DNA of 64,000 nucleotides. It comes from Enterobacter sp. 10-1 (GTDB lineage Bacteria > Pseudomonadota > Gammaproteobacteria > Enterobacterales > Enterobacteriaceae). The position numbers and the translations under genes were made by a program. The notes beneath the pieces were generated by a model. It saw nothing but the letters and a program-made list of their open reading frames with translations. It was not told where the DNA came from and did not search any database. The DNA lies in contig NISF01000002.1 in assembly GCA_002270295.1 (NCBI GenBank), positions 744,001-808,000 on the forward strand. The letters are read 5' to 3'. Below are positions 34,634-47,652 of the stretch, one piece after another (the stretch's first letter is position 1; the number at the start of each line of letters is the position of its first letter).

Positions 34634-35692
34634 ATGCCTGGAAAGCTTTTACGTTCAGTACTCATTGGTTTGATCGTCGGGGGTCTGCTGCTGGCCGCGA
34701 TGCCCTCGCTGCGTCAATGGCATCTGACGACGACGACCCAGTACGATAGCGCGGATGAATCGCCCGTCAGCTATAATCCTGCCGTCCGCCGGGCTGCGCC
34801 TGCGGTGGTCAACGTCTATAACCGCGCCCTCAACGGCACCAGCCACAATCAGCTGACTCTTGGTTCCGGCGTCATCATGGACCAGCGCGGGTATATTCTG
34901 ACCAATAAGCACGTCATTAACGACGCTGACCAGATCATCATCGCGCTGCAGGACGGCCGCGTCTTTGAAGCCCTGCTGGTCGGTTCGGATACCCTCACCG
35001 ATCTGGCGGTATTAAAAATCAACGCCAACGGCGGTCTGCCGGTTATCCCGATTAATCCGAAACGCGTGCCGCATATTGGCGATGTGGTTCTGGCGATTGG
35101 TAACCCTTATAACCTCGGGCAAACCATTACCCAGGGGATTATCAGCGCCACCGGTCGTATCGGCCTTAACCCGACGGGTCGACAAAACTTCCTGCAAACC
35201 GATGCCTCTATCAACCACGGTAACTCCGGCGGCGCGCTGGTCAATTCGCTGGGCGAACTGATGGGCATTAACACGCTGTCATTTGATAAAAGCAACGATG
35301 GCGAAACGCCGGAAGGGATCGGTTTTGCGATCCCCTTCCAGCTGGCAACGAAGATCATGGATAAGCTGATCCGCGACGGCCGCGTGATCCGCGGCTACAT
35401 CGGCATTAGCGGCCGTGAGATCGCGCCGTTACACGCGCAGGGCGGCGGGATCGATCAGCTGCAGGGGATCGTGGTTAACGACGTTGCGCCGGACGGTCCT
35501 GCGGCTCAGGCCGGGATCCGCGCTAACGACGTGATCATCTCGGTAAATGACAAGCCCGCGGTTTCCGCCCTCGAAACTATGGATCAGGTTGCTGAGATCC
35601 GTCCGGGTTCAGAAATTCCGGTGGTGATCATGCGCGAAGATAAGAAAATCACGCTGCATATCGCCGTGCAGGAATACCCGGCAACCAACTAA
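34634..35692 (+). CDS. degS: Site-1 stress-sensing protease DegS
   Basis: Inner-membrane-anchored HtrA protease that starts the sigma-E cascade by cleaving RseA when its PDZ domain binds misfolded outer-membrane porin tails. The 352-residue form starts MPGKLLRSVLIGLIVGGLLL (anchor). The triad is His93 (TNKHVI), Asp123 (LTDLAVL) and Ser198 (NHGNSGGALVN), with one PDZ domain. It is 3 residues shorter than E. coli in the linker. Upstream in-frame start rejected. Followed by a terminator, then the accessory island. Confidence 0.96.
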   Translation: MPGKLLRSVLIGLIVGGLLLAAMPSLRQWHLTTTTQYDSADESPVSYNPAVRRAAPAVVNVYNRALNGTSHNQLTLGSGVIMDQRGYILTNKHVINDADQIIIALQDGRVFEALLVGSDTLTDLAVLKINANGGLPVIPINPKRVPHIGDVVLAIGNPYNLGQTITQGIISATGRIGLNPTGRQNFLQTDASINHGNSGGALVNSLGELMGINTLSFDKSNDGETPEGIGFAIPFQLATKIMDKLIRDGRVIRGYIGISGREIAPLHAQGGGIDQLQGIVVNDVAPDGPAAQAGIRANDVIISVNDKPAVSALETMDQVAEIRPGSEIPVVIMREDKKITLHIAVQEYPATN

Positions 35693-35718
35693 AGCCCGAC
35701 AGGCCGGGCTTTAGCTTT
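35690..35718 (+). terminator. degS terminator
   Basis: AAAGCCCGACAGGCCGGGCTTTAGCTTTT, overlapping the degS stop codon. The stem is GC-rich with an interrupted T-run. Confidence 0.75.
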
Positions 35719-35724
35719 TGATAC

Positions 35725-35738
35725 TGACGTTAACGTCA
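35725..35738. repeat. 14-bp perfect palindrome TGACGTTAACGTCA
   Basis: Located exactly between the degS terminator and the stop codon of the dehydrogenase gene. Part of it (GTTAACGTC) is repeated at 35744-35752, inside the 3' end of the dehydrogenase gene. It may be a binding site or a junction duplication. Confidence 0.5.
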
Positions 35739-35739
35739 A

Positions 35740-36762
35740 TCAGGCGTTAACGTCGATCATCGTCTTAATTTCATTCGTCATCGGGAGCGTCCATGCTTCC
35801 TGGGCGCGCGCCAGCGGCAAACGTCTGCTTATCAAAATATCGGCGTTCAGCCTCTGCTCCTCCAGCGCCGCGATAACCGCAGGCCAGGTGAATTTATAGC
35901 GCATAACCCCGTGAATGGTGACTTCACGTTCTATCACCGCCGACATGGGAAAGCCGCCCACCTGTTCACCCACGCCGATCATGATTGCCCGCCCGCCGGA
36001 AAGTACGCTCAGACAGGCGTCGTGGCGCACGGACTGTACGCCCGTGCATTCCAGCAGCACGTCGTACTGCCGGTCGTTATCGGCCAGAGTGCTCAGCGTT
36101 TCAGCCCCCAGCTCATGGGCAATTTTGCGCCGCCCCTCCTGAGGCTCAACCAGCACCACTTCCGTGGCGCCCAGAGTTTTAGCGACCTGAACGGCGAATA
36201 ACCCCACCGGGCCGCCGCCGGTAACTAACACCCGGGAACCCAGGCCAATCCGTCCTTTTTGCGCCCCTGCCAGAGCGACTGAAATCGTTTCGACCATCGC
36301 CGCCGCGCCGTCGCTAATGGCGTCGCTGATAGCGTGCGCGTTGCCTGAAGGGACGCACAAATACTGCTGCATGGCGCCGTAGGTGCCCGGCACGCCGAAA
36401 AACTTCTGCGTCGGACAGATATTATAATTGCCCTGCACACAGTGCCGGCAGCGGCCGCAGGGTACCAGCGGATCCACCGATACGCGCTGCCCGACGCGGT
36501 GCGGCGAAATTCCCTGCCCCACCGCCACAATCGCACCGCCAAACTCGTGTCCCATAATCATCGGCGCGGTAATCATTTCGCTGCCGCAGCGCCCGTCGAA
36601 GTAAAAATGCTTATCTGAACCGCACACGCCGACCGAGCCGATTTTCAGCAGCACTTCCCCGGCCTGCGGCTGCGGCACGGCGGTGGTCCGTAGCTCAAGG
36701 GTTTCTTTCGCCATCAGGAACAGCGCGCGCTGGCTGTCCGGAATATCCGTTTTTAATTCCAT
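35740..36762 (-). CDS. Zinc-dependent polyol (sorbitol/idonate-type) dehydrogenase
   Basis: Medium-chain zinc alcohol dehydrogenase, 340 residues, most like sorbitol, xylitol or L-idonate dehydrogenases. Catalytic zinc ligands are Cys47 (GVCGSDKHFY) and His72-Glu73 (GHE), with Glu158 as a probable further ligand. Structural zinc cysteines are Cys102, 105, 108 and 116. The Rossmann motif is GGGPVG (182-187), followed by Glu206, suggesting NAD+ use. It begins 9 bp after the transporter gene with a GAGAGG Shine-Dalgarno. It probably oxidises a secondary alcohol of a sugar alcohol or aldonate; the substrate is unknown. Last gene of the five-gene operon. Confidence 0.85.
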   Translation of the reverse strand: MELKTDIPDSQRALFLMAKETLELRTTAVPQPQAGEVLLKIGSVGVCGSDKHFYFDGRCGSEMITAPMIMGHEFGGAIVAVGQGISPHRVGQRVSVDPLVPCGRCRHCVQGNYNICPTQKFFGVPGTYGAMQQYLCVPSGNAHAISDAISDGAAAMVETISVALAGAQKGRIGLGSRVLVTGGGPVGLFAVQVAKTLGATEVVLVEPQEGRRKIAHELGAETLSTLADNDRQYDVLLECTGVQSVRHDACLSVLSGGRAIMIGVGEQVGGFPMSAVIEREVTIHGVMRYKFTWPAVIAALEEQRLNADILISRRLPLARAQEAWTLPMTNEIKTMIDVNA

Positions 36763-36771
36763 AACGACCTC

Positions 36772-38220
36772 TCAGTCTGAGTTGATTTTATTGAGCAAAA
36801 CGCCCGAAGAAGCGGCATTGCGCGAATTGAACTGCCCGTTAAGCAGGCTCTGTTCGATATCCTCCAGCGTTCTCCCCCGCGTCTCCGGGGCGTAGCGCCA
36901 CACGAAGACCCAGGCGAGCGCATTGACCACCGCCAGCGCGCCGAACACCAGGCCGATGCCAAGCGCATCCGCCGTGAAATAGAGCAGCAGGGTGACGAGG
37001 AAATTGACGACCCACAGCGCAAACGAGCACAAAGCCGTGCCTTTGCCCCGCACGCCAAGAGGGAAGATTTCGGCGCAGTACAGCCAGGTTACAACCGACA
37101 GGCTGCCGCCGTTGAAGGCGAAATATCCCAGCAGGCAGGCCAGCACGATAATTTTATGGCCGTCGCTCAGCAGCTCCTGCGCGTGGGCGGACCAGGGCAG
37201 CAGCATCGACATCACCGCCAGCACCACCACCGCGCCGGGCAGGCCAATCAGCATCAGGCGCCGCCGCCCGAGCACGTCCAGCAGCCAAATCCCTAACAGG
37301 GTGAATACCGTGAGCACCACGCCGATCCCGACGGAGCCGAGGATCGCCACCGACTTGCCAAACTGCGCCATCACCAGCAAGGAAGGGGCGTAATAGATGA
37401 TGGCGCTGATGCCGGTAGCCTGAGAGAAAATAGCGATGCCCAGACCGGCGACCAGCGCGGGCCGCACCCAGGGCTGGAACAGCTCTCTCCAGCTCGACTG
37501 CTGGTCCTGATGCAGCCGCTCTATCTCCTTTACTTCCTGAGCGGCTTCGTGCCCGGTGCGCCCTACGCGGACGAGGATTTCCTCCGCCCGTTTAGCCTGC
37601 TGCTTGCCCACCAGCCAGCGCGGGCTTTCCGGCAGATACAGCATCATCACGATAAAAATCACCGCCGGGATAACCGCCAGCCCGAGCATCCACTCCCAGG
37701 CCCCGGATGGACCAAGCAGATAGCCCACGGCGTAGGCCAGCAGCGTGCCGACGCAGATCATCATCTGGAACAGCACGCCCTGAGCGCCCCGCCGATGGGC
37801 AGGCGCCAGCTCGGCGATATACATCGGAACAATTTGCGAGGAGCCTCCGACGCCCAGGCCAAGCAAAAAACGCATGACAATCAGCATATTGAGGGAGGTC
37901 GCTAAAGCGCAGCCGAGAGCGAATAAAGCAAACAGTATTGAGATGACGATGACGGTTCTGCGCCGCCCCAGACGATCCGAGAGCGGGCCGGTCAGCAGCG
38001 CGCCAAATATCGCGCCGAGAAGCGTGGCGGAGGTGACCACCGACTGCATAAAGGCGTTGTCCGCGATGGCGAAATCCTCGCGCAGAAAGAGCAAGGCGCT
38101 GGCAATAATGCCCGTGTCGTAGCCGTACAGCAGGCCGCCGATGCTTGCCCCGATGGCGACCAGAAAGCTGTAGCGTCTGCCGTGGGCGACGGCCGTGGGA
38201 GGGGTCGATAACGTGTTCAT
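36772..38220 (-). CDS. MFS sugar:H+ symporter (AraE/GalP/XylE type)
   Basis: Twelve-helix major-facilitator transporter of the sugar-porter family, 482 residues. Diagnostic motifs are DRLGRRRTV between helices 2 and 3, PESPRWLVG at the end of helix 6, LDVLGRRRLM between helices 8 and 9, and PETRGRTLEDIE after helix 12. It is expected to import an aldose or polyol with protons. A GAGGTTAAT ribosome-binding site precedes the ATG. A 170-bp gap separates it from the upstream isomerase gene, the only sizeable gap within the operon. Substrate unknown. Confidence 0.88.
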   Translation of the reverse strand: MNTLSTPPTAVAHGRRYSFLVAIGASIGGLLYGYDTGIIASALLFLREDFAIADNAFMQSVVTSATLLGAIFGALLTGPLSDRLGRRRTVIVISILFALFALGCALATSLNMLIVMRFLLGLGVGGSSQIVPMYIAELAPAHRRGAQGVLFQMMICVGTLLAYAVGYLLGPSGAWEWMLGLAVIPAVIFIVMMLYLPESPRWLVGKQQAKRAEEILVRVGRTGHEAAQEVKEIERLHQDQQSSWRELFQPWVRPALVAGLGIAIFSQATGISAIIYYAPSLLVMAQFGKSVAILGSVGIGVVLTVFTLLGIWLLDVLGRRRLMLIGLPGAVVVLAVMSMLLPWSAHAQELLSDGHKIIVLACLLGYFAFNGGSLSVVTWLYCAEIFPLGVRGKGTALCSFALWVVNFLVTLLLYFTADALGIGLVFGALAVVNALAWVFVWRYAPETRGRTLEDIEQSLLNGQFNSRNAASSGVLLNKINSD

Positions 38221-38390
38221 ATTAACCTCACAAGAGAATAGTCAGGCTCCCCGGGCCAAATTTCGGCAAAGGGAGGCCAGGCGATAGCGGGTATCACAAA
38301 AAAGTAAGGATTAAATGGGAGAAAGCGGGCTTCCCACAGGTCGTACGGCGCGCGACAGCAATTGGATCAGGACGATCGTGCGCCTGAAGA

Positions 38391-39791
38391 TCACACCTCG
38401 TGGACAGGGATCTTCAACAGCTGCCCAAGTTTATGAAACGCCTGGGCGTGGTATCCCCGTCCCATCGCGCAGTGATGGGTCGGGCCGCAGGCGGACCAGT
38501 CATCCACAAAAGCGCGCAGCCCTTTGCGGAAGCGGAACAGGGCGTTCGTATCCCCAAGCTGCAGCGTTTTGCCTTCCACAAGCTCGCCCTCGGCCAGCAC
38601 CAGCATGTACTGACCGTCGGCCCCCTGAGTAACGGAAGCCAGGGTTACCGGCCCGGTGGCCGGGGTAAACTGGGTCAGAAAACCGCTGCCCGGCTTGCCG
38701 TGGAAGACGGAGCTCATTTTGAGCAGGGATTTTTCATCGGCGATGTCCGGATCGCCCGCCCCGCTGTGCCCGACGATGCAAAGATCCTGATTGAAATCCA
38801 TCGAATACAGCTCGGTCAGCGTTGCGCTGCCGGCCAGGGATTTCATCAGCGTCAGCGCGATCGCCGTTTTGACGTCGGCCTCAACCGGGCAGGCGATCCC
38901 TTGCCGGGTCAGCATGGAGAAGACCGGATTCGACGCGGAGATAATCTGGTGCATATAGCCGCTGGGCTGCACCTCGAAGTGGTTCGACAGCGCAATCAGC
39001 CGGTGCTCATCAACCAGCCTGCGGGTGGCCAGATAGACCTCAATCATTGAGGTCAGATGCTGCTCATCCAGATCCTCCGGCAGACGGAAAACCTCTTTCA
39101 CTTCCCGGCCCGCCCGCTCGATGTCGTCCTGGTTAAAGCCGTGGGCGATATTGGCTGCGATATCTTCCCAGTTCAGATGCTTCACGTAGCTGCCGAAGGT
39201 GCGGAAAATCTGCGTCTCATCGACGTTGAGATCCATCATCCCCGGATACGGACGGCCAAGAATGCCGATGTTCCCCGACTTCAGGCGACGGCAGGCGTTG
39301 GCCGCGTCGCACCACTGGCTAATCTTCTCATCAAGGATGGTATCTCCTTCAAGGTAGCCGGAAACCACCGCAAAAGGATGCTCGAAACGGCGCAGCACGG
39401 CGGTCATTTCGGGCAGCCCGGCGCAGGTACAGCCTTTGCCCAGCCAGTCGTCTATCGTCTGCGTTTGGTCCAGATCCAGCGCGGGAACCGACTGCACGTT
39501 CAGCAGCACCAGCGTCACGTTGCCCAGCGCGCGCACTACCGGCAGCAGGGACTCGGACGAGGCGTAGGTTGTCAGGTGGCAGAAAATAATATCCACGTCT
39601 TCCGCCTGAAAGCGCAGCCCCGCCTCCCGCGCCCTTGCCGGATTGTCCACCATGCCTGCGGCAACGACGTCGCGCGGCGAGAATTTCTCCAGCAGCCGCT
39701 GATGATGCTCCATCAGCCGCTCTTTCATGCCCGAAAACTGCGGCCAGTACGCTTCAAGGCCGATGGCGAAAATACCAATTTTTGCACTCAT
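38391..39791 (-). CDS. L-fucose/L-arabinose isomerase-superfamily protein, second paralogue
   Basis: Predicted metal-dependent aldose-ketose isomerase, 466 residues. The N-terminal segment IGIFAIGLEAYWPQFSGMKERLM is shared with the adjacent paralogue. Candidate metal/catalytic residues of the superfamily are kept: Glu304 (PVEADVKTAIAL), Glu327 (LTELYSMDF), His342 (VGHSGAGDPD) and His439/440 (GPTHHCAMGRGYH). It is clearly not a standard AraA or FucI. It starts 18 bp after its paralogue with AAGGAG. The two may form a hetero-oligomer or act on successive sugars. Confidence 0.82.
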   Translation of the reverse strand: MSAKIGIFAIGLEAYWPQFSGMKERLMEHHQRLLEKFSPRDVVAAGMVDNPARAREAGLRFQAEDVDIIFCHLTTYASSESLLPVVRALGNVTLVLLNVQSVPALDLDQTQTIDDWLGKGCTCAGLPEMTAVLRRFEHPFAVVSGYLEGDTILDEKISQWCDAANACRRLKSGNIGILGRPYPGMMDLNVDETQIFRTFGSYVKHLNWEDIAANIAHGFNQDDIERAGREVKEVFRLPEDLDEQHLTSMIEVYLATRRLVDEHRLIALSNHFEVQPSGYMHQIISASNPVFSMLTRQGIACPVEADVKTAIALTLMKSLAGSATLTELYSMDFNQDLCIVGHSGAGDPDIADEKSLLKMSSVFHGKPGSGFLTQFTPATGPVTLASVTQGADGQYMLVLAEGELVEGKTLQLGDTNALFRFRKGLRAFVDDWSACGPTHHCAMGRGYHAQAFHKLGQLLKIPVHEV

Positions 39792-39809
39792 AAAGGTTCT
39801 CCTTTGCGG

Positions 39810-42139
<2,330 letters not shown>

Positions 42140-42267
42140 GTTTTTCCCGGTGATGGCGGCAAGGTGGAATCAATATAAGCCAGCCAAAAGCCGGGCCGCC
42201 TTAAGAGCCGGGTGGAAATTCGGGCGGGGCGTGACCAAAAAATCAAGAATCAGGAAGGGATTGCCGA

Positions 42268-42289
42268 AGTTGCAGAGGCGATCACATTT
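42268..42289 (-). promoter_or_regulatory. Candidate CRP half-site upstream of the island operon
   Basis: On the minus strand AAATGTGATC is a perfect CRP left half, but the right half (GCCTCTGCAACT) is poor. It lies about 130 bp upstream of the regulator start, where a CRP-assisted RhaR-type promoter would carry it. A TATATT hexamer occurs nearer the gene (42172-42177 region). Confidence 0.35.
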
Positions 42290-42327
42290 TGATAACAATC
42301 AACAGCGGGGCGAAACGGCGGAGGCTT

Positions 42328-42360
42328 TAAAAACAGCGAGCGGGCAAGGCTGCCCGCTCG
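42328..42360 (-). terminator. mdh terminator
   Basis: Minus-strand hairpin CGAGCGGGCA-GCCT-TGCCCGCTCG (10-bp perfect stem) followed by CTGTTTTTAA. It ends mdh transcription just before the accessory operon promoter. Confidence 0.88.
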
Positions 42361-42386
42361 TTTACATCATTCGCAAATCAGAACGA

Positions 42387-44211
<1,825 letters not shown>

Positions 44212-44218
44212 GCCCTCT

Positions 44219-44240
44219 CCCTCTGGCTGACGCCGGAGGG
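44219..44240 (+). terminator. Hairpin after argR
   Basis: CCCTCTGGC-TGAC-GCCGGAGGG, a 9-bp stem with one G-U pair, 8 bp after the argR stop. There is no T-run, so termination may be weak or Rho-assisted. Confidence 0.4.
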
Positions 44241-44564
44241 CCCTTCAAAAAATGCAGCATTTCTTTAACATTTAGTGTGGTTTTTCCCTCCTATACATTC
44301 CTTTACTGAATGAAAGGGCCGAAAACGCACAAAATATCAAATACATCCATCTTTATGATTTTATTAGAAATAGCGGGAGCCCGTGGCTAATAAATGACAT
44401 TTCTAATTCTTATACGTTATAAAAAAGACATTTCTATGTAATTATTTACACGCAAAACAATTAGCACGGTATTAATATTTTTGGTGATTAGTGTATACTT
44501 GATTTTGTGATGAGGGTCACGAAACAAAGAGCTCTCAGTAATAAGATTCGACGAGGTGAACATC
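44241..44564 (+). promoter_or_regulatory. yhcN upstream region with CRP-like site
   Basis: AT-rich, no gene seen. A good -10 hexamer TATACT lies at 44494-44499. TGTGA-TGAGGG-TCACG (44506-44521) matches the CRP core at 9 of 10 bases and overlaps the expected transcription start, a repressing position if this -10 is used. Confidence 0.45.
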
Positions 44565-44828
44565 ATGAAAATCAAAACAACCGTAGCTGCACTCAGTATC
44601 CTGTCCGTACTCTCTTTTGGCGCTTTCGCCGCTGATTCAATCAACAGCGATCAGGCTCAAAGCCGTCAGCCAATCGGCACCGTTTCCGTCGGCGCGGTAA
44701 GTGCTTCCCCGATGGATATGCATGAAATGCTGAACAAAAAAGCGCAGGAGGAAGGGGCTTCTTCCTATCGCATCATCGAAGCGCGCACCGGCGACCACTG
44801 GCACGCGACGGCAGAACTTTATAAATAA
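44565..44828 (+). CDS. yhcN: Periplasmic stress peptide YhcN (DUF1471)
   Basis: Small secreted protein of the YdgH/BhsA/McbA (DUF1471) family; E. coli YhcN is linked to peroxide and acid stress. It has 87 residues starting MKIKTTVAALSILSVLSFGA, with a Sec signal cleaved after AFA, a mature domain, and the family ending YRIIEARTGDHWHATAELYK. A GAGGTG Shine-Dalgarno precedes the ATG. It is followed 104 bp later by a paralogue. Confidence 0.93.
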   Translation: MKIKTTVAALSILSVLSFGAFAADSINSDQAQSRQPIGTVSVGAVSASPMDMHEMLNKKAQEEGASSYRIIEARTGDHWHATAELYK

Positions 44829-44932
44829 GTTTTAACGCTTATCGGTTATTCACTGAATACAGAATATCTCCAGCGGCCCAGGTACATAACAAACCTCCCG
44901 CCGCTGCAATCAACATGGTTGGAGTAAAAATT

Positions 44933-45199
44933 ATGAAAACTGCAATGATCATCGCATCCCTGGGCCTGGCCTCCGTACTCTCTTTCGGCGCAAGCGCCGC
45001 CGTACAGCAGGTCAACGCCGAACAGGCTCAAAACCTACAGTCTATGGGCACCGTTTCTGTCTCGCAGGTAGGCAGCGCGCCGATGGATATGCGCCAGGAA
45101 CTGGCGGCTAAGGCCGCTAAAGAAGGCGCCAGCAGCTACCGTATTATTGAAGCCCGTACCGGCGATACCTGGCACGCTACGGCTGAGTTGTACAAATAA
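44933..45199 (+). CDS. YhcN-like periplasmic stress peptide (tandem paralogue)
   Basis: An 88-residue DUF1471 protein, clearly a duplicate of the preceding gene. It starts MKTAMIIASLGLASVLSFGA, with cleavage after ASA, and ends IEARTGDTWHATAELYK. GGAG precedes the ATG. The mature middle part has diverged more than the C-terminal motif. It may share the yhcN transcript, as no terminator is obvious in the 104-bp gap. Confidence 0.9.
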   Translation: MKTAMIIASLGLASVLSFGASAAVQQVNAEQAQNLQSMGTVSVSQVGSAPMDMRQELAAKAAKEGASSYRIIEARTGDTWHATAELYK

Positions 45200-45225
45200 A
45201 CCCTCGTCGTCTTATCCGACGACTT

Positions 45226-45251
45226 GCCCCCGCCCGTCGGGGGCTTTTTTA
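45226..45251 (+). terminator. Terminator of the yhcN pair
   Basis: GCCCCCG-CCCGT-CGGGGGC followed by TTTTTTA; its T-run contains the yhcO stop codon on the other strand. A second hairpin (GTCGTC-TTATCC-GACGAC, from 45206) precedes it. Confidence 0.88.
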
Positions 45252-45524
45252 TGCCTGTCTGGCATTAAAACGTAATTCCCCTTCCAGCTCTTCTTCCGCT
45301 TCATCAAACAGCAAAATCAAAGCGCCAAAGCGCCGACGCTGCTTATCGCTCAAATGAATAAACTCAATCTCCAACGGCAGCGGCAGCAGGCCGCCGGTGG
45401 TCACTTCCCAGAGCGAGTCCAGGTTGTTTACCCTCTCCCGGCTCAGCTCAAAGACGCGGGAAAACTCACGATAGAAATCCTGCTGTTCCGCTATATCATC
45501 GAAATCAAACGTGTAGACCGTCAT
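45249..45524 (-). CDS. yhcO: Barstar-family protein YhcO
   Basis: Predicted cytoplasmic protein of the barstar (ribonuclease inhibitor) fold, 91 residues starting [20 protein letters not shown]. It has the acidic helix and [20 protein letters not shown] typical of the family. No cognate barnase-type nuclease lies nearby, so its partner is unknown. The stop codon lies in the terminator of the convergent yhcN pair. Confidence 0.9.
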   Translation of the reverse strand: MTVYTFDFDDIAEQQDFYREFSRVFELSRERVNNLDSLWEVTTGGLLPLPLEIEFIHLSDKQRRRFGALILLFDEAEEELEGELRFNARQA

Positions 45525-45643
45525 CGCCCGCCCCCGCTTAAACCCGCCGCCATTCCCCGCTAAATACCATACCGCCGGACGGTCGCTTTGCCATCCTTAT
45601 ATTTCTGAATCGAAGGGGTCCCGTTGATGAGTAAGTATAGCGA

Positions 45644-45674
45644 TAAAAAAACCGACGCTTCAGGCGTCGGTTTT
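45644..45674 (-). terminator. aaeXAB terminator
   Basis: Minus-strand AAAACCGACGCCTGAAGCGTCGGTTTTTTT, immediately after the aaeB stop. A strong GC stem with a long T-run. Confidence 0.92.
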
Positions 45675-45679
45675 GGTCT

Positions 45680-47647
45680 TTAGCTATTCGTCAGCACATG
45701 CTGATACTTGCGCAGCATCTCCACCAGCCGTCGGACCGGCTCCGTCACCTGCGGCGACGCTTCCCAGAGCCGCAGCTTCTCCTGATAAATATCCAGCTCG
45801 TCGAGCAGGCGGGAGAAATAGCGCCGACGCTTGTCATCATTGCCTGCGGAGATTACGTGATCCGCAGTACGACGCAGCTGGCGATGGTATGCCGACAGAT
45901 CGTCATTAACCGGCACCGGCGCATCCCGCAGGCGCTGATGGGCAATAATCAGCGTCAGCGCTAAGCGGAAACGGGCAATATCGTCCGGGAACTTGTTCAA
46001 CAATAAGAAGAGCTGTTGATAGAGGGCCGGCAGATGGTTCTCTTTGCGCCTGGCGGTATTGGTGGTCAGCGATGAGACCGCTGCCGAGACAAACTGATTG
46101 AGCAGCACGCGCCCGGTGCGCGCCCGCGAATTATCTCGCACCAGCAGGATAACCATCAGCGCGAGGAAACAGCCAACTATCTGGCCTAACGCGCTGTCAA
46201 GGAACTGGCTGAACTGGAACTGCATCGGGTTATCCAGCACCAGGATATTGATGGTGCCGGCCAGCGCCCCCATCGATCCCAGCCGCCGCTTCTGTACTTC
46301 AATCCCAATGAAGAATGCCATCACCGCCAGGCTAATACACAGCAGCAGCATGCTTTGCTGGGTCGCGGGCATAATCACGAGGAAGAAAAACGCCCCCAGC
46401 GGTAGAGCCGCCAGCATCCCGTAGAGGAAATCCAGTGCCACCATGCGCGGGTTCGGCAGACGCATCGCCAGCGCCGTGACCACCGCGATCATCACCATTG
46501 CCCCGCTGCCGGAGGTCCAGCCGGTCCAGAGCCAGAACAGCGTGCCGAGAATGCACGAAATGGAGGTGCGCCAGAAGTTCACCATCGCATGATGGCGCTC
46601 GGCCGACTCGGCTTTCATCACCACTTCGCCCTGCAGCACTTCATCTTCAATACGGCTAATTTTGGTATTGCCGACAACGCCCCTTTTTAACAACAGATAG
46701 CGCGTGGCGGCCCCGACCCAGCTATAGATCGTTACCGGCGTATTATGCTCCCCTTTCCAGGTCAGAAAACGGCGCATTCTCTTCAGCTGTCGATGTACAT
46801 CCTGCACGTTCTCAACCGGCTCGGCGAACAGCTCGCGGTAATCATCCGTCACCATTTCCGGGCGTGAATTCTGGATTAAGTAGGTCTCGCAGGCTTGGGT
46901 AATCAGCGTCAGGGAGAGGGTATTAATCGCCTTCAGGCGCTGGTTGACCTTCGCCCAGCGCGAGGATTCCATAATCAGGTTTCCGCGCATACCTTCCAGC
47001 GCGCTGGTCCGGCGTACCAATGCTCCCCAGGCTTTATCCACGATTTCGCTGTCGCCATGCGCCACGCAGAGCTGCATCAGGCGATAGTGTTCAACCAGCA
47101 GGTTATCCAGCTCCAGGTCGATCTCTTTTTTGATCGACCGCGGCGAAAACAGCAGGTCCGCCACAATGGCGCTGACAATACCGACCACAATCTCGCTGCA
47201 GCGCTCGACGGCAAACTGCGGCGCCAACATCGGATCGGTATGAATGGTGATAACAATGATCAGCGCGGTATAGCCCGCCAGCCCCCAGGCGTAGGAGTTT
47301 TCAACCCGCACCAGAGAAGAGATCCAGGTGCAGAATCCGGCCCACAGGCAGCACACCAGCATCATCAGCAGCGGGGCGCGAATCATCAGGATGATAATGG
47401 CCAGCGCCGCAATACAGCCGATAAAGGTACCGACAATACGCAGCATCCCACGATAGCGGATGGCGCCCGAATAGGGCTCCCCTCCGGCCGCGAATGCCGG
47501 ACCCGCGGCAACGATCGCCGCCGTCAGCACCGCCCAGCGCGGGGTTTCCAGCTGAAAGTGGAAGCCAACAAAGAGCGCCAGCACCACCGCGCAGGCGAGC
47601 TTAACGGCGAAGCGGAGATGCCGGGGGGCAATAGTGAAGATCCCCAT
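45680..47647 (-). CDS. aaeB: Aromatic carboxylic acid efflux pump, inner-membrane subunit AaeB
   Basis: Inner-membrane FUSC/aromatic-acid exporter component that expels p-hydroxybenzoate and related acids with AaeA. It has 655 residues, as in E. coli, with two sets of about five transmembrane helices separated by cytoplasmic domains. It begins 5 bp after aaeA; last gene of aaeXAB. Confidence 0.95.
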   Translation of the reverse strand: MGIFTIAPRHLRFAVKLACAVVLALFVGFHFQLETPRWAVLTAAIVAAGPAFAAGGEPYSGAIRYRGMLRIVGTFIGCIAALAIIILMIRAPLLMMLVCCLWAGFCTWISSLVRVENSYAWGLAGYTALIIVITIHTDPMLAPQFAVERCSEIVVGIVSAIVADLLFSPRSIKKEIDLELDNLLVEHYRLMQLCVAHGDSEIVDKAWGALVRRTSALEGMRGNLIMESSRWAKVNQRLKAINTLSLTLITQACETYLIQNSRPEMVTDDYRELFAEPVENVQDVHRQLKRMRRFLTWKGEHNTPVTIYSWVGAATRYLLLKRGVVGNTKISRIEDEVLQGEVVMKAESAERHHAMVNFWRTSISCILGTLFWLWTGWTSGSGAMVMIAVVTALAMRLPNPRMVALDFLYGMLAALPLGAFFFLVIMPATQQSMLLLCISLAVMAFFIGIEVQKRRLGSMGALAGTINILVLDNPMQFQFSQFLDSALGQIVGCFLALMVILLVRDNSRARTGRVLLNQFVSAAVSSLTTNTARRKENHLPALYQQLFLLLNKFPDDIARFRLALTLIIAHQRLRDAPVPVNDDLSAYHRQLRRTADHVISAGNDDKRRRYFSRLLDELDIYQEKLRLWEASPQVTEPVRRLVEMLRKYQHVLTNS

Positions 47648-47652
47648 GACGA

